The notes: generated by a model from the sequence alone, not told the origin. A stretch of 64,000 bases of DNA from Lachnospiraceae bacterium (GCA_009911185.1 QXWW01000014.1:1-64000), one strand, 5' to 3'; positions 26,533 to 36,416 are shown, numbered from the stretch's first letter. Made by a program: numbers and translations.

Positions 26533-27408
26533 CTATTCCTTATGCATATATTGCGTATAGGGAATATCCGGATCAAAAAAAATACCCTCATGCATATTTG
26601 GTCTCTGCACCGGAACCATATAATCGCCGTAGCGACATCTTAACAGACTGTCGTATCCCGCCGGAGCCGGTACCTTAATATTTTCAAAGGGGAGATAGAC
26701 AGCATCCACAAACCAATCGCGCAGCACGGCCGGCGAACCCAGAAAATAATTTGTAATGAAACTGACCCTGCTTGAAGTACCAAACCTCGCGGCATTAAAT
26801 TCCTCAAACATCTTCATCCGTTCCCGAACCTGCATCTGCAAAAGCCCTGTGAGAAGATCTGAATCCAACGCCAGCCTGCGTCCCTGGTCAAGTAATTCCT
26901 TAAGCCCCTTTGGATCCACAATGGACATCCATATCTCACGCTGCATCTGACCTACCAGAGCGGGCATGGCCGCATCGTCCGGAACATCGTCCATCGGAAA
27001 GATATCGATAAAGATCCCCTGATGAAATTGCGGCGGAAAATCTGGAAACTCTATGGCCGTGGTGCGGCCGTCCCTCAATTTCGAAAACGCCCATATCATA
27101 ATATCTGTATAACTGTTCTGAAAAAAATAAGGAGAGGCAACTTCTTCCAAAGCAATTTCTTTTAATTTTTCATAGTCATCGCGAAACATCACTACGTCAA
27201 TATCGTCATCCCAGGGGATAAATCCCTGATGCCGGACGGCTCCCAGCAAAGTCCCATAATCCACAAAATAACGTAATTGATGTTTCCGACACAATTTATC
27301 AAAATAATCCAGAAGATTTAACTGAACCGCCCATACCTTTTTCATTTTTTGCGAAATCTGATATCCCGATCTGATTTCCTCTTCAAAAAATTCTTCCTCT
27401 AAATGCAT
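26533..27408 (-). CDS. LicD-family phosphotransferase
   Basis: The protein has 291 residues; the start at 27408 follows GGAGG. LicD-family signatures are present: YFVDYGTLLGAVRHQGF then IPWDDDIDVVMFRDDYEKL. This is the nucleotidyltransferase-like core with metal-binding aspartates. Such enzymes transfer phosphocholine or other phospho-groups onto teichoic acids or surface polysaccharides, but this gene stands alone without choline uptake genes. The acceptor is therefore unknown. It is a single gene with a short divergent region to 27572. Confidence 0.85.
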   Translation of the reverse strand: MHLEEEFFEEEIRSGYQISQKMKKVWAVQLNLLDYFDKLCRKHQLRYFVDYGTLLGAVRHQGFIPWDDDIDVVMFRDDYEKLKEIALEEVASPYFFQNSYTDIMIWAFSKLRDGRTTAIEFPDFPPQFHQGIFIDIFPMDDVPDDAAMPALVGQMQREIWMSIVDPKGLKELLDQGRRLALDSDLLTGLLQMQVRERMKMFEEFNAARFGTSSRVSFITNYFLGSPAVLRDWFVDAVYLPFENIKVPAPAGYDSLLRCRYGDYMVPVQRPNMHEGIFFDPDIPYTQYMHKE

Positions 27409-27473
27409 ATGCTTCCTCCATCTACCGCGTTTCACTTTTCTGATACTTCCATCATAAACGATATCCGTTCATA

Positions 27474-27502
27474 TTGCAATTTGTTCCTAAAAAACGTATA
27501 CT
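27474..27502 (+). promoter_or_regulatory. Promoter of the 27572 membrane protein gene
   Basis: TTGCAA (27474-27479) and TATACT (27497-27502) are 17 bp apart. A small hairpin GCGCTG/CAGCGC (about 27531-27550) lies in the leader before the AAGGAG ribosome binding site. Confidence 0.55.
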
Positions 27503-27571
27503 GTTTCTGAACAACCGTAACGATTGCAAAAGCGCTGTCCCTGTCAGCGCAGACCCTTTTAAGGAGTATTT

Positions 27572-28615
27572 ATGACTAAAAATTACGAACACTCTATATC
27601 CGGACATATCCGGCGCATGTACCGCAAAAAACTGATATCTCCAATGATCTATCTGGTCATTCTGGCGTCCCTGTGGCTGCTCCTTCCGCTGTCTGACATT
27701 TTATTTCCCCAGCGTCTTGAGCGTATGCGTCCTTTGGACGCATACAGCCAGTCCGGTTCTTCTTATATCCACGCCAATTTAAAAGATTTGTATTTTACCG
27801 GATATACCAATACGCTTTGGGGACGTACCAATGGCTACTATTATTATGTCCTGCAAGAAAAGCAATGTATCGTCGTGCTTCTGTCTCCGAAAACGTGTGA
27901 AGAAGGGCTTCCCTACATAGATTCTGTCAGCATCCGCGGACGCGTGCTCCTTGGAAATACAGCGTATGCCGCCCTGCTGGACTGCCTTGCCGGCGACCTG
28001 GACTGGACCAGGGAAGGCATTTCACAGAAAGTAAACGCTTACTTTATTAGTGAACCTGCCTATAAACTGGGTCTGACTGTATTTCTACTGGCCGTTTACT
28101 TTCTGACAGGCGCCTACGCCCTGGTGCGGCTGCTGCTGGACATCGTCTACATCTGCATTCCGATATTCTGCCCCGCCTGCCGCCGGCTTGGACTTTTCGG
28201 CAAGCCGTCTGAGCTTCTCGCCCAGGCAGAGACAGAACTTGCCACGCTGCCCCAGCTAGCCACTGAAGATATGTTTATCACAGAACATTATTTCATTATT
28301 CTTGCCAGCTGCGAAGTGGCCGTGGTACCCATTGCGGAAATAATCTGGATTTACAAATATTCCACCTTACACAAGATTCTATGGTATCACTTCAGCATAT
28401 CTTACACCTTGCATATAACAGCAAACAAACATTTATACATTCAATGCCCTGAAAATATGAAATCTGACATTGACGGCATCATAGATTATCTGGCGGAAGC
28501 AAACCATGATATTCTTGTGGGATTCAATGAAGAAAACCGCATAAAAGTATGCAATATGCAGCACTACCGGCCTAATATGCAAAAATTACTTTGCTTTCTG
28601 CATCACAAACATTAA
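27572..28615 (+). CDS. Membrane protein of unknown function
   Basis: The protein has 347 residues, with AAGGAG upstream of the start. One membrane helix lies near residues 25-45. A largely extracytoplasmic region follows to about 165, then one or two helices around 168-210. The C-terminal half (about 215-347) is globular, mixed alpha/beta and probably cytosolic. CPACRRLG could be a lone Cys pair, not a clear zinc site. I do not recognise a family with certainty, and no neighbour suggests a function. Confidence 0.7.
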   Translation: MTKNYEHSISGHIRRMYRKKLISPMIYLVILASLWLLLPLSDILFPQRLERMRPLDAYSQSGSSYIHANLKDLYFTGYTNTLWGRTNGYYYYVLQEKQCIVVLLSPKTCEEGLPYIDSVSIRGRVLLGNTAYAALLDCLAGDLDWTREGISQKVNAYFISEPAYKLGLTVFLLAVYFLTGAYALVRLLLDIVYICIPIFCPACRRLGLFGKPSELLAQAETELATLPQLATEDMFITEHYFIILASCEVAVVPIAEIIWIYKYSTLHKILWYHFSISYTLHITANKHLYIQCPENMKSDIDGIIDYLAEANHDILVGFNEENRIKVCNMQHYRPNMQKLLCFLHHKH

Positions 28616-28782
28616 CCTTCCACCATAAAAACGTTGGCCCATTCACAGTAAAGCGCACAAGTCCGCTTCAACTCCATGAAAAGCAGATTTCAGACACTCC
28701 CTAAGGATACCGGGCTTGCCTGGGGATGCCTTAGAATGATGAACTGTCGCTGCATATTTCCTTTTAAACAAATGCGCATTTA

Positions 28783-28840
28783 TTTTTGTTCTATAGAGAT
28801 AGATCTTTCACATGACGAGAACTTTCCTATAGAACAAAAA
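28783..28840. repeat. Palindromic hairpin repeat, copy 3
   Basis: TTTTTGTTCTATAG (28783-28796) is exactly complementary to CTATAGAACAAAAA (28827-28840). The core AGATCTTTCACATGACGAG resembles copies 1 and 2. The rest of 28616-29000 holds this repeat, a palindrome near 28700-28735 (CTAAGG/CCTTAG) and a terminator; no gene is visible. Confidence 0.6.
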
Positions 28841-28842
28841 GA

Positions 28843-28915
28843 GACTGCCGCTGCACGACGCTGGTACAATAAACCTGCATGATACCAGCGCCGCTTTCGT
28901 GACAGTCTTGTTTTT
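28843..28915 (+). terminator. Large hairpin terminator
   Basis: The outer stem GACTG (28843-28847) / CAGTC (28903-28907) and the inner stem CTGGTA (28861-28866) / TACCAG (28883-28888) are followed by TTGTTTTT. It probably ends the 27572-28615 transcript. Confidence 0.45.
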
Positions 28916-29000
28916 CCGCGCCAATATGGCTGCAAAGCAATTCGCATCTCCTGTGCCGGCACGCATGAGCGGTTTAGATATCCTGCGCTTTTATTCCGTA

Positions 29001-30134
29001 TCAGGAAAACAATCCTTTAAAAAAGTCAATAATCGCACGGAAAAATCCTGCTATTTTATCAAAAAATCCTCCGGTATTGATCTGGGAAAGCTTGTCATAC
29101 AACTCCTGCGCCTGATCCTTGATGGAATCCAAATCAAGATCCAATTCCCCAATTTTCTGAAGCAGCCCGGTCAACTGCGTCACCTCATCTTCTGACAGTT
29201 CAATTCCAAATTCATCGCACGCCTGGGCAATCACCTGCCGGATATCGCTTTCAGAACTTAAATTTTTTTCAATTACCTCCTGTTTCAGATAAGCAATCAA
29301 TTCTTCCGCCTTCTTGGAATCTCCCACCGTATCTGCCAGATCTCCAGTAAGCACCAGCTCGTTCAGCGCCGTGTCCATGCTTTGCTCCGTGACCTGTTCT
29401 CCCGTCATATCCGAGTAAGCTTTCATTACCCCCACCAGGGCGGCGGTTCCGGAAATCGGCGTAGGACCCGCCACAATGATATCCGCGTCGGTGATCCCCG
29501 CCGTTATCAGAGCATTTTTATACATACCAATCGTACAATACGATATATTCTTAGTGGTAATATTAATTCCATTTCCCTTTTCCCGTTTTACTACAAGAAC
29601 GGAAGACAGGGAACGCGTGCCGATTTTATCGGCGGACACATAACCTCCCAGATATTGGCGTTCCTCCTCATTGGTTATATATATCACATCATAGTCTGCA
29701 AGCTCTGCAGGATTGATACCCAAAAGCCCCAATACCGTATTCTGCTGCTGTGGCGTTAAATTGGCGCCCAGGGCAAGGTATGGCTTATCTTCTTTGGTAA
29801 TCGGCTCTGTCACCTCGCCTTTTTGCCCGGAAGCGTCCACATCCGCCTGGCCGCCCGTTTCCTGACTGGCGGCGTCCTCTGCCGGGCTGGCGGCGTCCTC
29901 CTGCGGCTCTTCCTCCTTGATTTCTTTGGAAGCGCTTTCCCTGTCATCCTCCGGGACTCCCTCTTCCGACTCCTGCTGCTTCGCGTCTTCTTCCCCCTGG
30001 GAATCATCCAGGGCCTCTTCCAGCACAGCCCCTGGGGGCTGCTCATTTTCCGACGCACAGACGTCCGCCAAAGGCAGCATAGTTACGGCGCACGTCAAAA
30101 ACAGCGCTGTCCATTGTCCGATATACTTCTTCAT
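29001..30134 (-). CDS. Secreted DUF1002 (YpuA-like) protein
   Basis: The protein has 377 residues; the start at 30134 follows GGAGGA. It has a signal peptide (about 1-29), then a very acidic, low-complexity stretch (about 30-120, rich in Glu, Asp and Ala). A DUF1002 domain follows (about 122-330, with LGANLTPQQQNTVLGLLG). A short amphipathic C-terminus contains Phe-rich FFDKIAGFFRAIIDFFKGLF. DUF1002 proteins are secreted or envelope proteins of unknown activity, widespread in Firmicutes. The C-terminal Phe-rich helix could contact membrane. Confidence 0.82.
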   Translation of the reverse strand: MKKYIGQWTALFLTCAVTMLPLADVCASENEQPPGAVLEEALDDSQGEEDAKQQESEEGVPEDDRESASKEIKEEEPQEDAASPAEDAASQETGGQADVDASGQKGEVTEPITKEDKPYLALGANLTPQQQNTVLGLLGINPAELADYDVIYITNEEERQYLGGYVSADKIGTRSLSSVLVVKREKGNGINITTKNISYCTIGMYKNALITAGITDADIIVAGPTPISGTAALVGVMKAYSDMTGEQVTEQSMDTALNELVLTGDLADTVGDSKKAEELIAYLKQEVIEKNLSSESDIRQVIAQACDEFGIELSEDEVTQLTGLLQKIGELDLDLDSIKDQAQELYDKLSQINTGGFFDKIAGFFRAIIDFFKGLFS

Positions 30135-30172
30135 AGTCTCCTCCATTCTGCACGATATCGTACCTTATATTT

Positions 30173-31099
30173 CTACAAATGCCTGCAAAGCCATTTGTAA
30201 ATGTCCTCATAAACAAGTTCTTTATCTGTCTCATTCAATATCTCGTGACGGTCGCCCGGATACAGCTTACAACTGATATCTTTGATACCCGCATTTCGAT
30301 ACGTCTCGTAAGCGCATTTCACACCCACGCCGTAATTTCCCACCGGATCGTCCTCACCGGAAACGATAAACACGGGAAGTTCACTGGGAATCGCCCGGAT
30401 ATTTTCTTTGCGGTTGATAAAATGAATGGTATCAAACAAATTATAAAATCCATTCAACGTAAATTTAAAGGTACAAAAAGGATTGTTGTGATATGCTTTT
30501 ACAATCTCTGCATCCTTGGTAAGCCAGGAATCCGTGCTTCCGGACAAAAACCTCTTATTATTCCCGGAAAATACCTGCCGGTCTACCAGCGGGCTGCGGT
30601 AACGCCATCCTTTAAACAAAGCCAGAATCCTGCACAGCGCTTTGCCAGCCGTCACAGTGGCGCTCTTCTGAGTGCCGGTGCCCATAATAATGGCGCCTGC
30701 CAGCCCTTTTCCATATTTCGACAGATATTTACGCAGCAGAAAAGAACCCATACTGTGTCCCAGCATAAAGTACGGAAGGCCAGGATATTTTTTCTGCATA
30801 TGGCTGCGCAGGCGGTTTAAATCCTCAACCAGCAGATCGCTTCCCTTCTTTGGCGCAAAATAGCCCCAATCCTCCGGTGACGCCACAGACCTTCCATGTC
30901 CCAGGTGGTCGTTGCCCACTACTATAAATCCTTTTTCTGTCAAATATTCTGCAAAATGTTCATAACGTTCCACATACTCTATCATGCCGTGGCTGATCTG
31001 CACAATCCCCGCAATTTCCCCTTGTTCTGGTCTCCATCTTACAGCATGGATTTTGGTTTTTCCATCTGCCGATGGAAATGCAAGCTCACTTTTTCTCAT
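30173..31099 (-). CDS. Alpha/beta hydrolase (monoacylglycerol-lipase-like)
   Basis: The protein has 308 residues; the start at 31099 follows AGGAG. It is a serine hydrolase with the nucleophile elbow LGHSMGS. The acid lies near VSGEDDPVG and the catalytic His in GDRHEILNE. The N-terminal VQISHGMIEYVERYEHFAEYL and VGNDHLGHGRS place it in the lysophospholipase / monoacylglycerol lipase group (Hydrolase_4). It has no signal peptide and is probably cytosolic. It lies 38 bp before the DUF1002 gene on the same strand. Confidence 0.88.
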   Translation of the reverse strand: MRKSELAFPSADGKTKIHAVRWRPEQGEIAGIVQISHGMIEYVERYEHFAEYLTEKGFIVVGNDHLGHGRSVASPEDWGYFAPKKGSDLLVEDLNRLRSHMQKKYPGLPYFMLGHSMGSFLLRKYLSKYGKGLAGAIIMGTGTQKSATVTAGKALCRILALFKGWRYRSPLVDRQVFSGNNKRFLSGSTDSWLTKDAEIVKAYHNNPFCTFKFTLNGFYNLFDTIHFINRKENIRAIPSELPVFIVSGEDDPVGNYGVGVKCAYETYRNAGIKDISCKLYPGDRHEILNETDKELVYEDIYKWLCRHL

Positions 31100-31158
31100 A
31101 TTTGCTCCTTTCCCAGACCATGTTTTCACAATGATTTTTCAGACATACCCGCATCTGT

Positions 31159-32919
31159 TTAACAATATTTTTTCACTATAATCTGTATATTATCTCTGCC
31201 AAGATATGTATCAATTTCCGGATAATACACAAAGGAAACCGACATGCCACCCTGTCCGGCAAGCGTCTGTTCTACGGCATTGCCGCCATACTTCTCTTTG
31301 AAATAGTTCAAAAACTGCTCTGTCTTTCCAAAGTAGACTGCCGTAAAATCGCTGCCGCCTGCACTTCGCACCTGCATTCTGCATACATTTTGGTTCTTTC
31401 CCAAAATTCTCATAGACAGGATGCGGATATTCCGGTCTGCAAACACAGGCTTCTCGTTCGCTTTTCCAAAAGGCTCCAATACATTTAACTCCTGAATCAG
31501 TTCTTTGGTAATATAATCTAAAGGCATGGGGACGTCAATCACCACTTTTCCCCTTAAATCATTATCGGTCAGCGTTGTATTTTCATTTAATTTCCGACGT
31601 AACGGCTCCACACATTCTTCTGGCAATGATAATCCCGCCGCCATAGGATGCCCTCCGTATTTCAGAAACAATTCTTTGCATTTCGTCATTTCTTCATACA
31701 TGGAATACGCTTCGATGGAACGCCCGGACCCCTTAACTCCTTCCTCCGATTTCGTGAGCACAAATACCGGACGGTTGTATTGTTCGCGGATACGCCCGGC
31801 TATAATTCCCGCCAGGCTCTCATGACAGTCCGGCAGATAAATAACCAGCACCTTATCCTCCTTCAGCCGCGTATGCTCCACCTGCTCCTGCGCCTGCAAA
31901 ACCCCCTGTTCCGTCATCTCCTTGCGGCTTACATTCAAATCATACAAATCTCCTGCATATTTTTCTGCCTCCTCCGCACTTTCTGCCAGCAGCAGCATAA
32001 GCGCACGTTTCGCCGTATCGAGACGGCCACTGGCATTGAGACAGGGACCTAACACAAATCCAATATGATATGCTTTTATGCCTCCGGGTGGAATCTGACA
32101 GCGCAACGCTAACGCCCGGATTCCATAATTTTTCGTGCGATTCAGGGCTTTCAGCCCTTCTCTGACCAGGATACGGTTTTCTCCCTGAAGATCCATTACA
32201 TCCCCTACCGTGGCAAACGCCGCGTTTTCCAGATAAAGAAAAGCTTTCTCTTCACTGCGCCCTAATTCCTGATACAGCACCTGAATCAGTTTAAAGGCAA
32301 CGGCCGCGCCGCACAGGTTCTTAAAAGGATATGGACAGTCCGGCTGCTTGGGATTTACAACGGCGTCAGCTGGAGGAATTTTATATACCCGCTCTCCATC
32401 CTCATGCTCTTCGTAGGGAATCTCGTGATGGTCTGTAATCACCACCGTCATTCCCAGTTCTCTTGCAAGGCTGATTTCCTCAAATGCCGCAATCCCATTA
32501 TCACAGGTCAGAATCGTATCGATTCCCTGCGAAGCAGCCTGCAGAATCAGACGTTCATTTACACCATACCCATCCGTAATTCTGTCGGGAATTTCATAGT
32601 CTACCTGCGCCTTGCAGCGGCTTAGGGCGGAATAGAGGATATAGACGGACTGAATGCCGTCAATATCATAGTCCCCGAGTATACGGATTCGTTTTTTGCC
32701 GCTGATTTTTTCCCGCAGCAATTTTGCCGCCCGCACGATATCTTTCATCTGTCTTGGGTCATGAAGATTCTTAAGGGTTCCATGCAGATATTCTTCCACC
32801 GCCTGTTCCCCCACCACTTCCCGGTTGCGAATAATTCTCGCTGTCACCTGATCTATGCCAAACTTTTTGGCAATTCCTTTAAAATCCGCCTTTTTGGCAG
32901 ATACTACCCATTGTTCCAT
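31159..32919 (-). CDS. recJ: RecJ-family single-strand-specific exonuclease
   Basis: The protein has 586 residues if it starts at 32919, where AAGGA spacing is better than for the ATG three codons upstream. DHH-family motifs are clear: ILGDYDIDGIQS, LTCDNG, VITDHHEIP, and the DHHA1 region with GSGRS and KYGGHPMAAG. RecJ degrades single-stranded DNA 5' to 3' in repair and recombination. The start overlaps the truA 3' end by 16 bp, so the two genes are coupled. The C-terminal part is shorter than in some Bacillus homologues, so it could be a RecJ-like paralogue. Confidence 0.85.
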   Translation of the reverse strand: MEQWVVSAKKADFKGIAKKFGIDQVTARIIRNREVVGEQAVEEYLHGTLKNLHDPRQMKDIVRAAKLLREKISGKKRIRILGDYDIDGIQSVYILYSALSRCKAQVDYEIPDRITDGYGVNERLILQAASQGIDTILTCDNGIAAFEEISLARELGMTVVITDHHEIPYEEHEDGERVYKIPPADAVVNPKQPDCPYPFKNLCGAAVAFKLIQVLYQELGRSEEKAFLYLENAAFATVGDVMDLQGENRILVREGLKALNRTKNYGIRALALRCQIPPGGIKAYHIGFVLGPCLNASGRLDTAKRALMLLLAESAEEAEKYAGDLYDLNVSRKEMTEQGVLQAQEQVEHTRLKEDKVLVIYLPDCHESLAGIIAGRIREQYNRPVFVLTKSEEGVKGSGRSIEAYSMYEEMTKCKELFLKYGGHPMAAGLSLPEECVEPLRRKLNENTTLTDNDLRGKVVIDVPMPLDYITKELIQELNVLEPFGKANEKPVFADRNIRILSMRILGKNQNVCRMQVRSAGGSDFTAVYFGKTEQFLNYFKEKYGGNAVEQTLAGQGGMSVSFVYYPEIDTYLGRDNIQIIVKKYC

Positions 32920-33677
32920 ATCCCGCATCCTTTTTCATATTCTACCTCGCAAAGAATCAATCCTTTGGCAGGCATTGTAATTCCAGCCTCTTTGCGCACG
33001 CCTTCCTCCAAAATTTTTACGACCTCCAAAGGGACCCGCTTTCCCAATCCGATTTCTACTAAAGTACCTGTAATGATACGCACCATATGGTGTAAAAAAC
33101 CATCTCCGGTTACTACAATATCAACCTCTTTGCCGTCCCGCAGCACGTCCAGGCGGTATATGGTCCGTACGGAACTCTTCTTTTTGGGCGCCCTTGTACA
33201 AAATCCGGCAAAATCATGTGTGCCCACAAGATACTGCGCCCCCTGGCGCATTGCCAAAAGATCCAGGGGCTGCTCAATGCTGCACATCCATTTTCTGCGA
33301 AATACATTGGAGCCGCCGCCGTTAAAAATCCGGTAACAGTAAGTCTTTTTCACTGCCGACAGCCTGGCGTGAAACTTTTCTGAAACCTCCTCGATTTTTA
33401 AAATTCCAATATCCTCCGGCAGATAATGATTCGCGTACTCCATGATTTCCCTGGCTGCCATTTCCACGGTAAGCCGTACATTGGCTGCCTGCCCTGCGGC
33501 ATGGACGCCGGCGTCCGTCCTGCCGGACCCCTGCACCGTCACTTCACTGCCTTCCAGCGCAGAAAATACAGCGTTTAATTTCCCCTGGACCGTCGCGTCC
33601 GTGCTTTTCTGGCTTTGCCAGCCCTTATAACGGGAGCCGTCATATTCGATAATCATTTTATAATTCTTCTGTGTCAT
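32904..33677 (-). CDS. truA: tRNA pseudouridine synthase A
   Basis: This 257-residue enzyme converts uridines 38-40 of the tRNA anticodon arm to pseudouridine. The catalytic Asp55 is in GRTDAGVHA. YDGSRYKGWQ, FHARLSAVKKTYCYRI and GDGFLHHMVRIITGTLVEIG are also present. The length is typical. The promoter lies upstream of a multi-hairpin sequence (33698-33854), so the mRNA has a structured leader of about 180 nt. It overlaps the downstream recJ start. Confidence 0.95.
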   Translation of the reverse strand: MTQKNYKMIIEYDGSRYKGWQSQKSTDATVQGKLNAVFSALEGSEVTVQGSGRTDAGVHAAGQAANVRLTVEMAAREIMEYANHYLPEDIGILKIEEVSEKFHARLSAVKKTYCYRIFNGGGSNVFRRKWMCSIEQPLDLLAMRQGAQYLVGTHDFAGFCTRAPKKKSSVRTIYRLDVLRDGKEVDIVVTGDGFLHHMVRIITGTLVEIGLGKRVPLEVVKILEEGVRKEAGITMPAKGLILCEVEYEKGCGIWNNG

Positions 33678-33697
33678 TTCGTCCCTTCCGTTCTTAG

Positions 33698-33854
33698 TAT
33701 CCTCGTAACTATTCAGCCTGCGGCTTCATAGTTACGGAATCTGCTCATTCCAAATCGCCTGCGGCGAGGAGCAGATTCCCTCCTGGCAAAATTTATGTGT
33801 TCTTACGGACTTTGCAGCAAGTGCAAAGTCCTAGGCTGAATAGTTACGTATCCT
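33698..33854. repeat. Composite palindromic repeat / structured truA leader
   Basis: Outer arms GTAACTATTCAGCCT (33705-33719) and AGGCTGAATAGTTAC (33833-33847) are exactly complementary. Inside are GGAATCTGCTC (33736-33746) / GAGCAGATTCC (33769-33779) and GGACTTTGC (33807-33815) / GCAAAGTCC (33823-33831). ATAGTTAC at 33728-33735 can pair with the left arm as an alternative. It is either an interspersed repeat element or a folded 5' leader of truA. Confidence 0.6.
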
Positions 33855-33860
33855 CCCTGC

Positions 33861-33889
33861 ATCATAGCAAAATATAATGACTTTTTCAA
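33861..33889 (-). promoter_or_regulatory. Promoter of truA-recJ
   Basis: On the minus strand TTGAAA (33889-33884) and TATGAT (33866-33861) are 17 bp apart. Transcription would begin near 33855, at the edge of the palindromic repeat. Confidence 0.55.
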
Positions 33890-33947
33890 GAAAATATGAT
33901 AAGATGAAAAACAAATGCAAATTTGAATAACAGAAAGGGCGCAGACC

Positions 33948-34931
33948 ATGAATCCATTTGATTTAATTGCCTTATTAAAAAATCACACCGTATACATTCA
34001 AACGCACAATTTCCCGGATCCGGACGCGATCGCCAGCGCTTTCGGGCTGCAGCAGTTTCTTGCCTGCCACCAAATCACCGCCATTCTTTGCTATGACGGA
34101 AAGATCGACCGCCTCAGCGCCAAGAAAATGTTAGAAACCTTCGAAATCACAATGTTTCCCAAAAATAACATTCCTCATATGACGGAACATGATTATATCG
34201 TACTGATTGATTCTCAGAAAAACAACAGCAATGTGACCGACTTAATCGGTGACGAAGTAGCATGTATCGACCATCATCCGATATTTTTTCCCTACAAATA
34301 CCAGTATCAGGACATCCGTCCCGTAGGCTCCTGTTCCTGTATCATTGCTTCCTATTTCCGGGATTCTGCCACTCCCATCAGTCCCAAATGCGCAGCGGCT
34401 CTCGCCTATGGCATCAAAATGGACACGGCTGATTTTACCAGAGGCACCACGTCGCTGGATGTGGAAATGCTCTCCTTTCTGTTCAAACAGGCTGACTGGA
34501 AACTGGTGGTCGGTATGTACAGCAACACCATGGAATTTGACGACCTGCAGGCTTATGGAGCAGCCATTCAGAATATACAGATTTTTGACCGGACAGGCTT
34601 TGCCTATATCCCCTTCCACTGTGCCCAGGCGCTGATTGCCATTATCTCTGACTTTATTCTGTCGCTGGACGTGGTGGACGTCGCCGTTATCTACGGAATA
34701 CAGACCGACGGCATCCGTTTTTCCATCCGCAGTGAACAGGAACAAATACATGCCGGCAATCTCGCTGCCCGCGCCCTGTATTCCTGGGGCAGCGGAGGCG
34801 GACATCCCTCCATGGCGGGAGGCATGATTCCTTCTGCTCATCTTCCTTTGCTTGGAGAAGATATCCACGCCTCCATCCAGGAATCATTTATGCGGGTAAT
34901 CTCCCAAATGGAGAAAAGGGATGTGCGCTGA
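33948..34931 (+). CDS. DHH-family phosphoesterase (NrnA-like)
   Basis: This 327-residue protein has the DHH pattern: THNFPDPDAIASAFGL (motif I), LIDSQ (motif II), CIDHHP (motif III) and the DHHA1 signature GSGGGHPSMAGG. Related proteins (NrnA, bifunctional oligoribonuclease/pAp phosphatase; GdpP C-domain) hydrolyse short oligonucleotides or cyclic dinucleotide products. The exact substrate cannot be fixed by sequence. It is a single gene followed by a terminator that includes its stop codon. Confidence 0.87.
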   Translation: MNPFDLIALLKNHTVYIQTHNFPDPDAIASAFGLQQFLACHQITAILCYDGKIDRLSAKKMLETFEITMFPKNNIPHMTEHDYIVLIDSQKNNSNVTDLIGDEVACIDHHPIFFPYKYQYQDIRPVGSCSCIIASYFRDSATPISPKCAAALAYGIKMDTADFTRGTTSLDVEMLSFLFKQADWKLVVGMYSNTMEFDDLQAYGAAIQNIQIFDRTGFAYIPFHCAQALIAIISDFILSLDVVDVAVIYGIQTDGIRFSIRSEQEQIHAGNLAARALYSWGSGGGHPSMAGGMIPSAHLPLLGEDIHASIQESFMRVISQMEKRDVR

Positions 34932-34951
34932 ATCAGCGCACATCCCCTTTT
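34918..34951 (+). terminator. Terminator of the DHH gene
   Basis: A perfect stem GGGATGTGCGCTG / CAGCGCACATCCC runs into CTTTTTATTT. The TGA stop lies inside the hairpin. Confidence 0.9.
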
Positions 34952-35024
34952 TATTTCATTGACAATAAAATATGGAAGCGTCCGGCAGGCCGCTGCCTGC
35001 TGTAAGCTCTGACCGCAGAACCGA

Positions 35025-36416
35025 TTATAACTCACAGTTATTCACCGTTCTGGGGAAGGGCACCACATCTCTGATATTCGTCATACCGGTCAGATACATG
35101 ACGCACCGCTCAAAGCCAAGGCCAAAACCGGCATGTCTTGCAGAGCCATATTTGCGCAGATCCAGATAGAAACCATAATCTTCCCGATTCAGGCCCAATT
35201 CCTCCATCCGCCGGCATAATTTATCATAATCATCCTCTCTCTGGCTCCCGCCGATGATTTCACCAATTCCAGGCACCAGGCAGTCTACCGCCGCAACGGT
35301 TTTATTATCCGGATTCAGCTTCATATAGAACGCTTTGATTTCCTTTGGATAATCGGTCACAAATACCGGACGCTTAAATATTTCCTCTGTCAGATAGCGC
35401 TCGTGTTCCGTCTGCAGATCGGCGCCCCAGGACACTTTATAGTCAAAATTATCATTATTCTTTTGCAGAATCTCAATGGCCTCCGTGTAGGTTACGTGGG
35501 CAAATTCTGACTCTGCCACGTGTTTCAGACGCTCCAGCAGCCCCTTGTCTACGAACTGATTGAAAAACTGCATTTCCTCCGGCGCATGTTTCAGTACATA
35601 ATTGATGATATATTTCAACATACTCTCCGCCAGAATCATATCGTCTTTCAGGTCTGCAAATGCAATCTCCGGCTCAATCATCCAAAATTCCGCCGCATGT
35701 CTGGTAGTATTGGAATTTTCCGCCCGGAAGGTAGGGCCAAAGGTATAAATATTTTTAAAAGCCATCGCATACGTCTCGCCATTGAGCTGTCCGCTCACGG
35801 TAAGATTGGTGGGCTTGTCAAAGAAATCCTGTGAAAAATCTACAGTTCCATCGTCGTTTTTGGGGATATGCTCCAAATCCAGGGTAGTTACCTGGAACAT
35901 TTCCCCTGCTCCTTCGCAGTCGCTCCCGGTAATAATCGGCGTGTGTACATAGACAAAATCCCTCTCCTGGAAAAATTTGTGAATGGCATACGCAATCAGG
36001 GAACGCACGCGGAACACTGCTTCAAAAGTATTGGTTCTCGGCCTCAAATGGGAAATCGTTCTCAGATATTCAAAACTGTGCCGCTTCTTCTGCAGAGGAT
36101 AATCCGGCGTGGATTTTCCCTCAATCAGCACTTCTTTGGCCTGAATCTCAAAAGGCTGCTTAGCCTGGGGGGTAGGGACAAGCGTTCCCCTAACAATAAG
36201 GGCCGCTCCCACATTTAGCTTCTCTACCTCCGCAAAATTAGATAAGCCGTCATCATACACGACCTGAAGCGCTTCAAAAAATGTTCCGTCATTTACAACG
36301 ATAAAACCAAAATTTTTGGAATTGCGGATGCTTCTGACCCATCCGCCGACGCTTATTTCTTTTTCCAGATATTCTTCCTTTTTCCGGTACAAATCCTTAA
36401 TGTTTATCAATTCCAT
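35025..36416 (-). CDS. asnS: Asparaginyl-tRNA synthetase
   Basis: The protein has 463 residues, normal for AsnRS; the start at 36416 follows AAGGAG, and a longer frame upstream has no ribosome binding site. The N-terminal OB-fold anticodon-binding domain (about 12-110, [23 protein letters not shown]) is followed by the class II catalytic core. That core has [21 protein letters not shown]-type motif 2 and [15 protein letters not shown] motif 3. It charges tRNA-Asn directly. Confidence 0.96.
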   Translation of the reverse strand: MELINIKDLYRKKEEYLEKEISVGGWVRSIRNSKNFGFIVVNDGTFFEALQVVYDDGLSNFAEVEKLNVGAALIVRGTLVPTPQAKQPFEIQAKEVLIEGKSTPDYPLQKKRHSFEYLRTISHLRPRTNTFEAVFRVRSLIAYAIHKFFQERDFVYVHTPIITGSDCEGAGEMFQVTTLDLEHIPKNDDGTVDFSQDFFDKPTNLTVSGQLNGETYAMAFKNIYTFGPTFRAENSNTTRHAAEFWMIEPEIAFADLKDDMILAESMLKYIINYVLKHAPEEMQFFNQFVDKGLLERLKHVAESEFAHVTYTEAIEILQKNNDNFDYKVSWGADLQTEHERYLTEEIFKRPVFVTDYPKEIKAFYMKLNPDNKTVAAVDCLVPGIGEIIGGSQREDDYDKLCRRMEELGLNREDYGFYLDLRKYGSARHAGFGLGFERCVMYLTGMTNIRDVVPFPRTVNNCEL

